NCBI RefSeq assembly: GCF_021730305.1
Contig: NZ_CP032674.1
Span: forward strand, 248,001 to 312,000
Length of the DNA: 64,000 nucleotides
DNA from: Xanthobacter sp. YC-JY1
GTDB taxonomy: Bacteria; Pseudomonadota; Alphaproteobacteria; Rhizobiales; Xanthobacteraceae
Direction of reading: 5' to 3'
Shown here: in pieces, positions 32,918 through 42,335 of the stretch
Layout: every line of letters begins with the position of its first letter
How positions within the stretch are numbered: the first letter of the stretch is position 1
The notes under the pieces: generated by a model
Told to the model about the DNA's origin: nothing
The model's database searches: none
What the model saw: only the letters and a program-made list of their open reading frames with translations
Made by a program: the position numbers and the translations under genes

Positions 32918-33691
32918 ATGAGCAATTTCGAGACGCAGGAAGTGCTCAGCGTCCATCACTGGACCGACACCCTGTTCAGCTTCCGCACCACCCGCAGCCC
33001 GGCGCTGCGCTTCATCAACGGCCAGTTCACCATGATCGGGCTGGAGGTGGAGGGCCGCCCGCTGGTGCGCGCCTATTCCATCGTCTCGCCCAACTATGAC
33101 GAGGAGCTGGAATTCTTCTCCATCAAGGTCCAGAACGGCCCGCTCACCTCGCGCCTCCAGCATCTGAAGGTGGGCGACCGCATCCTGGTGGGGAAGAAGC
33201 CCACGGGCACCCTCATCCACGACAATCTCCTGCCCGGCCGTACCCTCTATCTGCTCGGCACCGGCACGGGGCTCGCGCCCTTCCTCAGCATCATCCGCGA
33301 TCCCGACACCTATGCGCGCTTCGACAAGGTGGTGCTGGCCCACGGCTGCCGCACGGTGGAGGAGCTGGCCTATTCCGACTACCTCACGAAGGAGCTGCCG
33401 GAAGACCCCTTCCTCGGCGAGGAGGTGCGCGAGCGGCTGATTTATTATCCCACCGTCACCCGCGAGCCGTTCCGCAACCAGGGCCGGCTCACCGACCTGA
33501 TGACCTCCGGCAAGTTCTTCACCGACATCGGCCTGCCGCCCCTCGACAAGGCGCACGACCGGGTGATGCTGTGCGGCAGCCCCGCCATGATCGCCGACAT
33601 CCGCGGCCTGCTCGATGCGCAGGGCTTCGCCGAGGGCAGCATGTCCGAGCCGGGGCATTATGTGATCGAGAAGGCGTTCGTGGAGAAGTAG
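32918..33691 (+). CDS. fpr: ferredoxin-NADP+ reductase
   Basis: The product has 257 residues, the usual size of bacterial Fpr. The FAD-binding domain carries GQFTMIGLEVEGRPLVRAYS with the RAYS motif, and the NADP domain has YLLGTGTGLAPFLSIIRD and VMLCGSPAMIADI. The C-terminus ends GHYVIEKAFVEK, typical of the alphaproteobacterial subclass. It exchanges electrons between NADPH and ferredoxin or flavodoxin in the cytoplasm. It diverges from the CoA-transferase operon over the TetR-type operator, so it may supply electrons to the OYE-type reductase, which lacks its own NADH domain. That pairing is inference. Confidence 0.92.
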   Translation: MSNFETQEVLSVHHWTDTLFSFRTTRSPALRFINGQFTMIGLEVEGRPLVRAYSIVSPNYDEELEFFSIKVQNGPLTSRLQHLKVGDRILVGKKPTGTLIHDNLLPGRTLYLLGTGTGLAPFLSIIRDPDTYARFDKVVLAHGCRTVEELAYSDYLTKELPEDPFLGEEVRERLIYYPTVTREPFRNQGRLTDLMTSGKFFTDIGLPPLDKAHDRVMLCGSPAMIADIRGLLDAQGFAEGSMSEPGHYVIEKAFVEK

Positions 33692-33739
33692 GGGGCGCCG
33701 GCGAACTGCTGCCGCTCGCACGGCTCTCATCCCGCCGTC

Positions 33740-33842
33740 ATCCCCCGGCTTGTCCGGGGGATCCACCCCGCCGCAGGAAGGGTGCTCCTCCAGACGGAGC
33801 CGCCCCGGCCGTTCCGTGGATCGCCCGCACGAGGCGGGCGAT
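33740..33842. repeat. composite REP-like palindromic element B
   Basis: ATCCCCCGG-CTTGT-CCGGGGGAT (33740-33762) and ATCGCCCGC-ACGAG-GCGGGCGAT (33820-33842) are perfect 9-bp hairpins in opposite orientation, flanked by GTC...GAC ends as in elements A and C. It occupies the gap between the ferredoxin reductase and GST genes. Confidence 0.65.
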
Positions 33843-33948
33843 GACGGCCTTGAAAGGCGGGCGCGGGTGCGGACGAAGCGGAGATGGCTGCGCAAGCCAA
33901 GCGTGACGGCTTCCGCCCCCCTGTCACGCTTCTTGCTTGGCCGTCCCC

Positions 33949-34584
33949 ATGGCCATGAAATTCTACATGACGCCCGGGTCCTGCTCCACGGGCATCCACA
34001 TCCTGCTCGAGACGCTGGAACTGCCGTTCGAGGCGTGGATCATCAACATCCCCGCCGGCGACCACCTGCGTCCCGACTATCTCAAGATCAACCCGCGCGG
34101 CACCATCCCGACGCTGGTGCCGGATGGCGGCGAACCCTTGTGCGACTTCAGGTCCATCGCCTTGTGGCTCGCCCGCACCTATCCGCGCGGCAAGCTCCTG
34201 CCGGAGGATCCGGCGCTGGCGGCGCAGGCCGAAGAGCTGATGAATTTCGCCATCGGCCAGCTGCACGGCGAGGGCTTCACCCGCGTGTTCGTGGCCGAGC
34301 GCTATGTCGCGCCGGAAGACAGCGGACGTCTGAAAGACGACGTGACCTCACACGGCCGGGAGATCGTGACACAGGGGTTCGACATCATCGAACGCCGCCT
34401 GCCGGCCGAGGGCTTCGCCGTGGGCGATCGCTTCTCCATCGCCGATGCGGCGCTGTTCTATAACGAGTTCTGGGCCGACCGCACCGGCATCCCCATGCCG
34501 CCCAAGGTGAAGGCCCACTACCAGCGCTTGCGCGCCCGCCCCGTGGTGCGTCAGGTGCTGGCCGAGGAGGGCTACCGGACCTGA
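33949..34584 (+). CDS. glutathione S-transferase (beta-class-like)
   Basis: The product has 211 residues. The N-terminus MKFYMTPGSCSTGIHILLE matches the beta-class motif, with the Cys that forms a mixed disulfide with glutathione; INPRGTIPTLV and DFRSIALWLA complete the thioredoxin fold. The helical C-terminal domain has GEGFTRVFVAERY and FAVGDRFSIADAALFYNEFW. It probably conjugates or reduces electrophiles, or acts as a peroxidase; the substrate is unknown. ATG codons at 33949 and 33955 are both possible, and a TTG at 33937 is in frame. It is distinct from the zeta-class isomerase at 4599. Confidence 0.85.
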   Translation: MAMKFYMTPGSCSTGIHILLETLELPFEAWIINIPAGDHLRPDYLKINPRGTIPTLVPDGGEPLCDFRSIALWLARTYPRGKLLPEDPALAAQAEELMNFAIGQLHGEGFTRVFVAERYVAPEDSGRLKDDVTSHGREIVTQGFDIIERRLPAEGFAVGDRFSIADAALFYNEFWADRTGIPMPPKVKAHYQRLRARPVVRQVLAEEGYRT

Positions 34585-34651
34585 GCGGAATCCGGCGGGA
34601 TATTTGCTCTGTGTCAGCACCCCGTCGCCACCATGCGGCTATCGTAGCGTC

Positions 34652-37474
34652 ATGCTGCCGATCGCCGTTGCTTCGTCCGAGCCCTACCGACAGTCCGCCG
34701 AAGCGGTGCTTGCCGTGCTGGGCAGCGACGCCGAGCGCGGCCTCTCCGCCGCCGAGGCGGAGCGGCGGCAGGCGGCCTTCGGCCCGAACCTGATCGCCAC
34801 CGCCCCGCCGCGCAGCGGATGGCGGCGGTTCCTCGACCAGTTCGCCAGCGCCCTCGTCCTCATGCTCATCGCCGCCGGCGCCATCTCGGCTGCCATATGG
34901 CTGCATGAGCGCGGGACGCCGCTGCCCTACGAGGCGCTCGCCATCTTCTCCATCGTGCTCCTTAACGCCGCCATGGGCTATGTGCAGGAGGCGCGGGCGG
35001 AGCGCGCCGCAGCGGCACTGCGGCGGCTTTCGGCGGCCCATGCGCGGGTCATACGCGACGGCGAAACCCTGTCCATCGACGCGGCCGCGCTCGTGCCCGG
35101 CGATGTCATCCTCGTGGCGGAAGGCGACACCATTCCCGCCGACGGCCGCCTCCTGCAGGCCACCGCGCTGCAGACGGTGGAGGCGGCGCTCACCGGCGAG
35201 AGCGTGCCCACCGCGAAGGACGTGGCGGCGCTGCCGGACGGGGCCGAGCCGGCGGACCGCGCCAACATGGTGTGGAGCGGCACCCATGCGGTCTATGGCC
35301 ACGGCCGGGCGGTGGTGACGGCGGTCGGCATGCAGACACTGATGGGGCGCATCGCCGGCCTCATCGAGAAGGCGCCGCAGGACGAGACGCCCCTCCAGCG
35401 GGAACTGGAACGGGTCGGCCGGGTGCTTGGCGTCGTCGTCCTCGCCATCGCCGGCGCGGTCATCGGCACCATCCTCCTCATGGAGGGCGTGCGCGACCTG
35501 CCACAGGTGTTGAATGTGCTGATCCTCGGCGTCGCCCTCGCCGTCGCCGCGGTGCCGGAGGGCCTGCCGGCGGTGGTGACGGCGGTGCTGTCGCTGGGCA
35601 TGCAGCGCATGGCCCGCAACAAGGCCATCGTGCGCCGCCTCGCCGCCGTGGAGACGCTGGGCTCGGCCACGGTGATCGCCTCCGACAAGACCGGGACGCT
35701 GACCCGCAACGAGATGACCGTGCGTCGGGTGGTGACGGCAAGCGGCAGCGTCGCGCTCACCGGCACCGGCTATGCCCCCGACGGCGCGCTGGAATTTCCC
35801 GATGCGCCCGCCGACCGGCCGGCACTGGAGCAGGAGGTCGAGCGCGCGCTCATCGCCGCCGAGCGGGCCAACAATGCCATCCTTCACGAAGGCGCCGATG
35901 GTTTCGTGGTGCATGGCGACCCCACGGAAGGTGCGCTCATCGTCGCCGCGCGCAAGGCGGGCCTCAGCGCCCCGGCCCTCGATGCGCGCTTCGCCCGGCT
36001 GGGCGAGGTGCCCTTCTCGTCCGAGCGCAAGCTCATGAGCACGCTGCACAGCGACGCGGAACGGCCCTCCCACCTCATCCTCGTCACCAAGGGCGCGCCG
36101 GACGTGCTCCTTGCCCACTGCACCGGCGAGCTTCGGGGCGAGGCCGAGGTGCCGCTCGGCGAGGCGCGCCGCGCCGCCATCCTTGCCGCCAATGACGCGC
36201 TTGCCGGCGAGGCGCTGCGCACCCTGGGCGTCGCCTATCGGGCCTTGCCGGCCCCTGACCTCGCGGATGGCGCCGTCACCGCGGAGCACGAGCGCGACCT
36301 CGTCTTCATCGGCCTCATCGGCATGATGGACCCGCCCCGGCCCGAGGCGCGGGCGGCGGTGGCGCAGGCCCATGCCGCGGGCATCCGCACGCTCATGATG
36401 ACCGGAGACCATCCGGCCACCGCCACCGTCATCGCCCGCGAGGTGGGCATTCCGGTGGACGCCGGGGTCGTGACCGGGGCCCGCATCGCCGCTTTGGATG
36501 AGGCCGGGCTGGACCGGGTGGTCGCGCAGGCGTCCGTCTATGCCCGTGTCGATCCCGAGCACAAGCTGAGGATCGTCGCGGCCCTCCGCCGGGCCGGCGA
36601 GACGGTCGCCGTGACCGGCGACGGGGTGAACGACGCGCCGGCCCTCAAGGCGGCGGACATCGGCATCGCCATGGGCACCACCGGCACGGACGTGTCGAAG
36701 GAGGCGGCCGACATGGTGCTGGCGGACGACAACTTCGCCACCATCGTGCGCGCCGTCGCCGAAGGCCGGGCGATCTTCGCCAATATCCGCAAGTTCCTGC
36801 GCTACCTGCTGTCGTCCAACATCGGCGAGGTGATGACCATGGTCCTCGGCCTGCTCCTCGCCGGGCGCATCGGCCTTTCGGCCGCGGCCGAGGCGGCGGG
36901 CGGGGGCGTGGCGTTGCCGCTGCTCGCCACCCAGATTCTCTGGATCAACCTCGTGACCGACGGCGCGCCCGCGCTCGCCCTCGGCATCGATCCGGCCGAT
37001 GGAGACGTGATGACGCGCCCGCCGCGCCGGCGGGGCGAGGGCGTCATCACCGGCACCATGTGGGCGGGCATCGTCTTCGTCGGCGCGGTGATGGCGGGGG
37101 GCACGCTTTTCGTCATCGACCTGTCCTTGCCGGGCGGGCTCGTGGAGGGGCAGGGCACGCTGGCCTATGGCCAGACCATGGCCTTCACCACCCTTGTCCT
37201 GTTCCAGCTGTTCAATGTCTTCAACGCGCGCTCCGACACCGCGAGCGCCTTCGTGCGGCCCTTGGCCAACCGCTGGCTCATCGCCGCCGTGGCCGGCTCG
37301 CTCCTCCTCCATGCGCTGGTGCTCTATTTGCCGGCGCTGCAGCAGGCCTTCTCGACCGTTCCGCTCTCCGCGCGCGACTGGCTGTTGTGCACGGCGGTGG
37401 CAAGCTCGGTCATTTGGACGCGCGAGCTGTGGAAGCTCGCCGCGCGGGCGCTCCGGCGCAGGCGCGGGGTCTGA
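34652..37474 (+). CDS. P-type cation-transporting ATPase (P2A-like)
   Basis: The product has 940 residues. An N-terminal cation-ATPase domain (GLSAAEAERRQAAFGPN) precedes the membrane domain; the actuator TGES motif is in LTGESVPTAKD; VAAVPEGLPAVV is the P2-type transmembrane motif; the phosphorylated Asp345 is in SDKTGTLT; MMTGDHPATA and TGDGVNDAPALK form the hinge. The PEGLP sequence and domain order match Ca2+/Mn2+ or Na+ exporting P2 pumps and not heavy-metal pumps, since there is no CPC and no N-terminal metal-binding domain. It sits at the head of a cluster with the PhoU-like and PPDK-like genes in the same direction. The ion is not certain. Confidence 0.9.
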   Translation: MLPIAVASSEPYRQSAEAVLAVLGSDAERGLSAAEAERRQAAFGPNLIATAPPRSGWRRFLDQFASALVLMLIAAGAISAAIWLHERGTPLPYEALAIFSIVLLNAAMGYVQEARAERAAAALRRLSAAHARVIRDGETLSIDAAALVPGDVILVAEGDTIPADGRLLQATALQTVEAALTGESVPTAKDVAALPDGAEPADRANMVWSGTHAVYGHGRAVVTAVGMQTLMGRIAGLIEKAPQDETPLQRELERVGRVLGVVVLAIAGAVIGTILLMEGVRDLPQVLNVLILGVALAVAAVPEGLPAVVTAVLSLGMQRMARNKAIVRRLAAVETLGSATVIASDKTGTLTRNEMTVRRVVTASGSVALTGTGYAPDGALEFPDAPADRPALEQEVERALIAAERANNAILHEGADGFVVHGDPTEGALIVAARKAGLSAPALDARFARLGEVPFSSERKLMSTLHSDAERPSHLILVTKGAPDVLLAHCTGELRGEAEVPLGEARRAAILAANDALAGEALRTLGVAYRALPAPDLADGAVTAEHERDLVFIGLIGMMDPPRPEARAAVAQAHAAGIRTLMMTGDHPATATVIAREVGIPVDAGVVTGARIAALDEAGLDRVVAQASVYARVDPEHKLRIVAALRRAGETVAVTGDGVNDAPALKAADIGIAMGTTGTDVSKEAADMVLADDNFATIVRAVAEGRAIFANIRKFLRYLLSSNIGEVMTMVLGLLLAGRIGLSAAAEAAGGGVALPLLATQILWINLVTDGAPALALGIDPADGDVMTRPPRRRGEGVITGTMWAGIVFVGAVMAGGTLFVIDLSLPGGLVEGQGTLAYGQTMAFTTLVLFQLFNVFNARSDTASAFVRPLANRWLIAAVAGSLLLHALVLYLPALQQAFSTVPLSARDWLLCTAVASSVIWTRELWKLAARALRRRRGV

Positions 37475-37615
37475 GCGGCCTGTCGTCGATTTGTCAGATG
37501 CCCGTCGTAGACCGGGGCGCCGAAAGTCCCACGCAGCCTTTCGACACCCGGCGCCTGCCCGCGTGGCCGGCGCACGGGCGGGCTGTGCATTTCAGGTGAC
37601 GGGGAGGCGGAAGAC

Positions 37616-39574
37616 ATGGAGAAGACCCTGATCGTCGAGGCGCTCGGCGAAGGCGGGTTGCTGCTCCCGGCGCGGCTGGAACGCGCGCTCGCCGCCAATG
37701 ACCGCGCCAAGCTGCGCATGACCGCCTTGCAGGACGCCGCCGCCCGCGCCCGCGCGCCCGCCACCCCCGGTCGCCCGCTGGACGCCGAGGCGCGCGCCGC
37801 CGGCCTGTCCTGCGACGGGCTCGACGCGGCCATCGCCAGCGCCCGGCTGCTCGATGGCGGCGGCTATCAGGTCAGCGGCGCCGGTCGTCTCACGCAGGCG
37901 ATCCTCGACGATATCGCCGCCATGGCCGATCCGCTGGAGGTGGCGGGGGATGGCGGCGCCGAGGGCTTCGCCACGCGCCTTGCCGCTTTGCGCACGGCGT
38001 TCGGCGCGGGCACGGACGACATTCTTTCCGTCGACATCCTTTCCGAGGCCGATCTGGTGCGCCTGACCAGTGCCCGGCGCGGCGGGGCGGACAGCGCCCA
38101 TCTCCTGGTCATGGACCTGCACAAGGCGCTGAACCGCCTTTCCGCCGCCCTCTCGGCCGAGACGGTGGCGGGCGCGCGGACGCTGGGCATCGCGGAGGCG
38201 GACAAGCCGCGCATCGCCGCCTTCATGGCGGGGCTTGCGCAGACGCGCCGGTTGATCTTCGGCCATCCCGGCCTCGACACCACGGCGAGCCGCAGCGGGA
38301 CGCGCCTCGTGATCCAGAACGACATCGGCACCACCGATGCCCATGTCATCATCATCGCCGTGGACGGGCTCGCGGCCACCGTCACCTATACGGACGTGCA
38401 CCGCTCCCGCGCCAAATTCTTCATCTCCCTGTTTTCGGATGCCGGGGCCGAATGGACACCGCTGGCCGAGCGCACGGCGGCGGGCATTGCCGGCGGGGCG
38501 GCTTTCCACCTCGTCACCGGCCGCTTCGTCGCGACCGACGCGGAGGCGCTGGACGGCTTCCTTTCGGCCGTGGGCCGCAACATCGTCTTCCTCATCGACT
38601 GGAACAAGGCGCGCAAGGCGCTCCAGACCTTCGTGGACAAGCCCACCGCCATCGCCCTGCTGCGCACCGCCGCGCGCGGCGCCATCGGCCATCGCGGCTT
38701 TCTGGAGATGGGCGGGCCGGAACTGGTGTTCGATGCCGTGCGCCGCAGCGCCGAGGGGCGGGTGCCCTATGGGGCGCGGCTCGACCGGGTGCTGGGGCGC
38801 GAGGGCGCGGCGCGCTTCCTCGCCGAGGTGCTGCGCCTTTCCAGCGAGGGGTTGGCCGCCGGCCGCTCGGCCCGGCTCATCCGAGACGAGGTGCGGGCGG
38901 AACTGGCGCGCAGTTTCGGCTCGGTGGAGGAAGAGATGCTGGCCGTGGTGCTGCGCCAGCTGGGCATCGCCCGCATGCTGGCCGGCGCGGTGGCGGGCGT
39001 GCTCGATGCCCCCGCGGACCTTTCCGATGCCGCCCGCGATGCGCTGCGCAGCCGGGCCAAGCGGCTGGAGGAGAAGGCCGACCGGCAGATCGTCGGCGCC
39101 CGCGAGCGGGCGAGCGGCCCGTTCGGTCAGGGCGGGCGCTTCCTGCCCGTGGCGGATGCCGCCGAGCAGGCGGTGGATGCGTTCGAGGAGGCCGCCTTCC
39201 TCGCCAGCGCCGCGCGGCTGAAGCCCGGCGCCGCCGTGCCGCCCCTGCGCGATCTCGCTGCCGGCGCGGTGGTCTGCTGCTCCGACCTCGTGCGGGCGGT
39301 GGCTGCCGCCAGCGAGGGCTCGGCCGGCCGGCGGGAGGATGTGACCGACACGCTGGAAGCCATCGACGCCGTGACCGAGGGCGAGCGCCGAGCCGATGCC
39401 GCCCATCGCCGGGTGCAGGAAGCCGTGCTGGCCTTGGGCGCCGGCGATCCCCTCGACGCCGGGGCGCTTGTCGCGACCCTTGAGCTGGCCCGCGCCATCG
39501 AGGGCGCCACCGACGAACTGGCCCGCGCCGCCCTCGCGCTGCGCGCCTCGGTGCTGGAGGAGATGGCCCCGTGA
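37616..39574 (+). CDS. unknown protein with PhoU/DUF47-like helical C-terminus
   Basis: The product has 652 residues without signal peptide or membrane helices. The N-terminal about 300 residues are unfamiliar (LLVMDLHKALNRL, RLVIQNDIGTTDAHVIIIAV, TYTDVHRSRAKFFISLF). The C-terminal about 250 residues are nearly all helical with charged heptads (RAKRLEEKADRQIV, AVDAFEEAAFLAS, VTDTLEAIDAVTEGERRADAA), like DUF47/PhoU-type phosphate-transport regulators. GGGGAGG precedes the ATG. Its stop overlaps the start of the PPDK-like gene by four bases, so the two proteins are probably made together and interact. A role in phosphate or phospho-transfer control is a guess from fold resemblance and context. 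Confidence 0.7.
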   Translation: MEKTLIVEALGEGGLLLPARLERALAANDRAKLRMTALQDAAARARAPATPGRPLDAEARAAGLSCDGLDAAIASARLLDGGGYQVSGAGRLTQAILDDIAAMADPLEVAGDGGAEGFATRLAALRTAFGAGTDDILSVDILSEADLVRLTSARRGGADSAHLLVMDLHKALNRLSAALSAETVAGARTLGIAEADKPRIAAFMAGLAQTRRLIFGHPGLDTTASRSGTRLVIQNDIGTTDAHVIIIAVDGLAATVTYTDVHRSRAKFFISLFSDAGAEWTPLAERTAAGIAGGAAFHLVTGRFVATDAEALDGFLSAVGRNIVFLIDWNKARKALQTFVDKPTAIALLRTAARGAIGHRGFLEMGGPELVFDAVRRSAEGRVPYGARLDRVLGREGAARFLAEVLRLSSEGLAAGRSARLIRDEVRAELARSFGSVEEEMLAVVLRQLGIARMLAGAVAGVLDAPADLSDAARDALRSRAKRLEEKADRQIVGARERASGPFGQGGRFLPVADAAEQAVDAFEEAAFLASAARLKPGAAVPPLRDLAAGAVVCCSDLVRAVAAASEGSAGRREDVTDTLEAIDAVTEGERRADAAHRRVQEAVLALGAGDPLDAGALVATLELARAIEGATDELARAALALRASVLEEMAP

Positions 39575-41166
39575 AGAACCAGGCCCCCCACACGCACCCC
39601 ATCGCCTTCATCGGCACCGGCGGCACCACCGCGCCTTTGACGGCGCACGACTTCGGCTCCAAGGCCGCTCAGCTCTGGCGCATGAACGCGCTGGGGCTCG
39701 ACGTGCCGCCCGCCTTTGTGCTCTCCACCACGCTCTGCGGCGAGCGGCGCGAGGGCGTGGTGCGGCGCCTGCTGGAGGAGGGCCTCGGCTTTCTCGAAGC
39801 CGCCTCCGGCCGGCGCTTCGGCGACCGCCGCCGCCCGCTCCTCGTCTCCGTGCGCTCCGGCGCGGAAAAGTCCATGCCGGGGATGCTGGAGACCGTGCTG
39901 GACGTGGGCATGACCGCCGAGACCGCGCGCGGTCTCATGCGCCTCCACGGCAACCCGCGCCTCGCCTTCGACTGCCATCGCCGCTTCATCGAGGGCTGGT
40001 GCGAGGTGGTGGCCGGCCTGCCCCGCGCGCCGTTCGAGCAGCTACAGCGCGATCTCATCGCCGCCGAGCAGGCGGGCAGCGAGCAGGGGCTGGACCCGGA
40101 GGCGCTGGAGCGCCTCGCCACGCGCTATCTGGACCTTGCCCGCGACGGCTATGGCGCGATCGTGCCCGCCGACCCGCGCGACCAGCTTGCCGAGGCGGTA
40201 GAGGCGGTGTTCCGCTCCTGGGCGGCGCCGAAAGCGATCGAATATCGCCGGCTGAACCATCTGGAGCATCTGGCCGGCACGGCGGTGACGGTGCAGGCCA
40301 TGGTGTTCGGCAATGCCGGCGTGCGCTCGGGCTCGGGCGTCGCCTTCTCGCGCAATCCGGCGAGCGGGGCGCCGGGCCTCTATGCCGACCTCCTGTTCGA
40401 TGCGCAGGGGGAGGATGTGGTGTCCGGCCGCCGCCAGCCGGTGGGGCTCGACCGGCTCGGCGCGGTGCTGCCCGACGTCGCCGCCGCTCTGGCCGAGGGC
40501 GTCGCCGCGCTGGAGCGGCATTATCGCGACGTGCAGGACGTGGAATTCACCTTCGAGGAGGGCCGCCTCTATTTCCTCCAGACCCGCGCCGCCAAGCGCA
40601 CGCCGCGCGCCGCGCTCAAGATCGCGGTGGACATGGTGGCGGAAGGCGCCATCACCCCGGCCGAGGGGCTGGCGCTGCTCGAAGGCGTGGACCTTTCCGC
40701 TGTCGCCGCCACCCGCTTCTCCGGCGATGCGGAGCCGGTGGCGCACGGCGTCGCCGCCTCGCCCGGCACGGTCAGCGGCCGGGTGGCGTTCGACGAGGAG
40801 GGCGCCCGCCGCCTCGCAGGGGCGGGCGATCCGGTGATCCTGCTGCGCCCGGATGTGGCGACCGACGATATCGCCGCGCTTGCGCTGGCGGCGGGCATCC
40901 TCACCAGCATCGGCGGGCGCACCGCCCATGCCGCCGTGGTGGCGCGCCAGCTCGGCCGGGCCTGTGTGGTCGGCTGCGCCGCGCTGGTCATCGATGCCGC
41001 CGCCCGCCGCGCCCGCCTCGGCGCCGCGACGCTGGCGGAGGGCGACTGGCTGTCCCTCGACGGCGAGGCGGGAAGTGTCTTCCTTAGCCGGCGCGCCGTG
41101 GTGTCCGAGCAGCCGGAGGCGGAGCTTGCGGCGGTGAACCGCTGGCGGGCGGCCGTGCCGGCGTGA
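39571..41166 (+). CDS. truncated PPDK-like protein: ATP-grasp plus phosphohistidine domain only
   Basis: The product has 531 residues. The N-terminal about 350 residues match the nucleotide-binding part of pyruvate phosphate dikinase (DFGSKAAQLWRMNALGLDVPPAFVLST, SVRSGAEKSMPGMLETVLDVG, VFGNAGVRSGSGVAFSRNP, VQDVEFTFEEGRLYFLQTR). Residues 380-505 match the swivelling phosphohistidine domain, with His453 in GGRTAHAAVVARQLG. The C-terminal PEP/pyruvate TIM barrel, about 340 residues in PPDK, is missing. The protein could autophosphorylate on His from ATP but cannot make PEP on its own. The normal acceptor may be the PhoU-like partner or a third protein. The genome needs another full PPDK or PEP synthase for the standard reaction. 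Confidence 0.85.
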   Translation: MKNQAPHTHPIAFIGTGGTTAPLTAHDFGSKAAQLWRMNALGLDVPPAFVLSTTLCGERREGVVRRLLEEGLGFLEAASGRRFGDRRRPLLVSVRSGAEKSMPGMLETVLDVGMTAETARGLMRLHGNPRLAFDCHRRFIEGWCEVVAGLPRAPFEQLQRDLIAAEQAGSEQGLDPEALERLATRYLDLARDGYGAIVPADPRDQLAEAVEAVFRSWAAPKAIEYRRLNHLEHLAGTAVTVQAMVFGNAGVRSGSGVAFSRNPASGAPGLYADLLFDAQGEDVVSGRRQPVGLDRLGAVLPDVAAALAEGVAALERHYRDVQDVEFTFEEGRLYFLQTRAAKRTPRAALKIAVDMVAEGAITPAEGLALLEGVDLSAVAATRFSGDAEPVAHGVAASPGTVSGRVAFDEEGARRLAGAGDPVILLRPDVATDDIAALALAAGILTSIGGRTAHAAVVARQLGRACVVGCAALVIDAAARRARLGAATLAEGDWLSLDGEAGSVFLSRRAVVSEQPEAELAAVNRWRAAVPA

Positions 41167-41305
41167 GGCTCCTGGCCGTCGACCCATCAGCGGGCCTCAT
41201 GGATCGCACCTCAAACTCTCATTAGGCCGCGTGGATTGTGCGGGGTAGCCTGTGGCCGATTCCGGACAGGCATGGGCACATCCGCGGCATGACGACCTAC
41301 ACGGC

Positions 41306-42253
41306 ATGAGTACGCACACGGCTCCATCCCAGACGACGGGCCCGCAGACGGCGGGCGCGCCGATCTCCACCGCGCGCTATGTGGCGGGGGCGCTGTTCGG
41401 ACTGGCGAGCGTCACCATCTGGGCAGGGTGGATGTCCATCACCCGGCTCGGCGTCACCTCGTCGCTCGGCGTCTTCGACGTCACCATGCTGCGCTACGCC
41501 ACCGCCGGCCTCGTGCTGCTGCCCGTGCTGCTGCGCCACGGGCTGGGGCTCGACAAGGCGAAGCCCTGGCAGCTTCTGGTGATGATCATCGGCGCCGGTG
41601 CGCCCTATGCGGTGGTGGCCGGCTTCGGCCTGCGCACCACGCCGGCGGGGCAGGCGGGGGTGCTCATTCCCGGCGTCATGCCCCTGTTCGTGGCGCTGAT
41701 CTCGGCCGTGGCCCTGCGCGAGCGGTTCAGCATGCAGCGGCGGGTGGGCTATGCGCTGATCCTCGCCAGCGTGGCGCTGATCGCCGGGGTGGGGGCGGTG
41801 GCTTCCGGGCTGGGCTCGGGCATCGGCCACCTCCTGTGCATGGCCGGCGCTTTCATGTGGGCCAGCTATGCGGTGGCGCTGCGCAAGAGCGGGCTCGGCG
41901 CGCTCCATGCGGTGGCGGTGGTGTCGGTGGGCTCGGCGGTGCTCTATCTGCCCTTGTACGCCATGGTGCACGGCTTCACCGTGCTCGATGCGCCGCTGCG
42001 CGATGTGGTCTTCCAGGCGGTCTATCAGGGCGTCTTCGCCACCGTGATCTCGCTGTTCCTGTTCGCCCGCTCGGTGGCGCTGCTGGGCGCCTCGGCGGGC
42101 GCGGCCTTCGGCGCCTGCGTGCCGGTGATGGCGGCGCTCATGGCCATTCCCATCCTCGGCGAAGTTCCCTCCGGCACGGACTGGCTGGGCATCTTCGCCG
42201 CCACCATCGGCGTCTATCTCGCGAGCGGGGGACCACTCCCCCGCCGCGCCTGA
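41306..42253 (+). CDS. EamA/DMT family transporter
   Basis: The product has 315 residues with ten predicted membrane helices in two EamA repeats. AGWMSITRLGVTSSLGVFDVTMLRYATAGLVLLP marks the first and MWASYAVALRKSGLGALHAVA the second. Typical repeat-end motifs are GVLIPGVMPLFVALIS and GACVPVMAALMAIPILGE. Proteins of this family export amino acids, purines or other metabolites, mostly by proton antiport. The ATG at 41306 gives the usual short cytoplasmic N-terminus; the frame is open from 41252. It is convergent with the LivK-type gene. The substrate is unknown. Confidence 0.88.
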   Translation: MSTHTAPSQTTGPQTAGAPISTARYVAGALFGLASVTIWAGWMSITRLGVTSSLGVFDVTMLRYATAGLVLLPVLLRHGLGLDKAKPWQLLVMIIGAGAPYAVVAGFGLRTTPAGQAGVLIPGVMPLFVALISAVALRERFSMQRRVGYALILASVALIAGVGAVASGLGSGIGHLLCMAGAFMWASYAVALRKSGLGALHAVAVVSVGSAVLYLPLYAMVHGFTVLDAPLRDVVFQAVYQGVFATVISLFLFARSVALLGASAGAAFGACVPVMAALMAIPILGEVPSGTDWLGIFAATIGVYLASGGPLPRRA

Positions 42254-42275
42254 GCGGCGAGGCAACTTAAGACCG

Positions 42276-42299
42276 CCCCGGCGCGGCTAAGCGCCGGGG
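42276..42299. terminator. hairpin between convergent EamA and LivK-type genes
   Basis: CCCCGGCGC and GCGCCGGGG form a perfect 9-bp stem with a 6-base GGCTAA loop within the 82 bases separating two convergent genes. Confidence 0.6.
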
Positions 42300-42335
42300 G
42301 CAACCCCAAGACCACCCGCCGCGCGTGAGGCGGCC

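Noticed and set aside
34385-37312. 975-codon minus-strand frame over the P-type ATPase gene
   Set aside because: The plus strand has DKTGTLT, TGDGVNDAPALK and membrane helices; the antisense product is low complexity.
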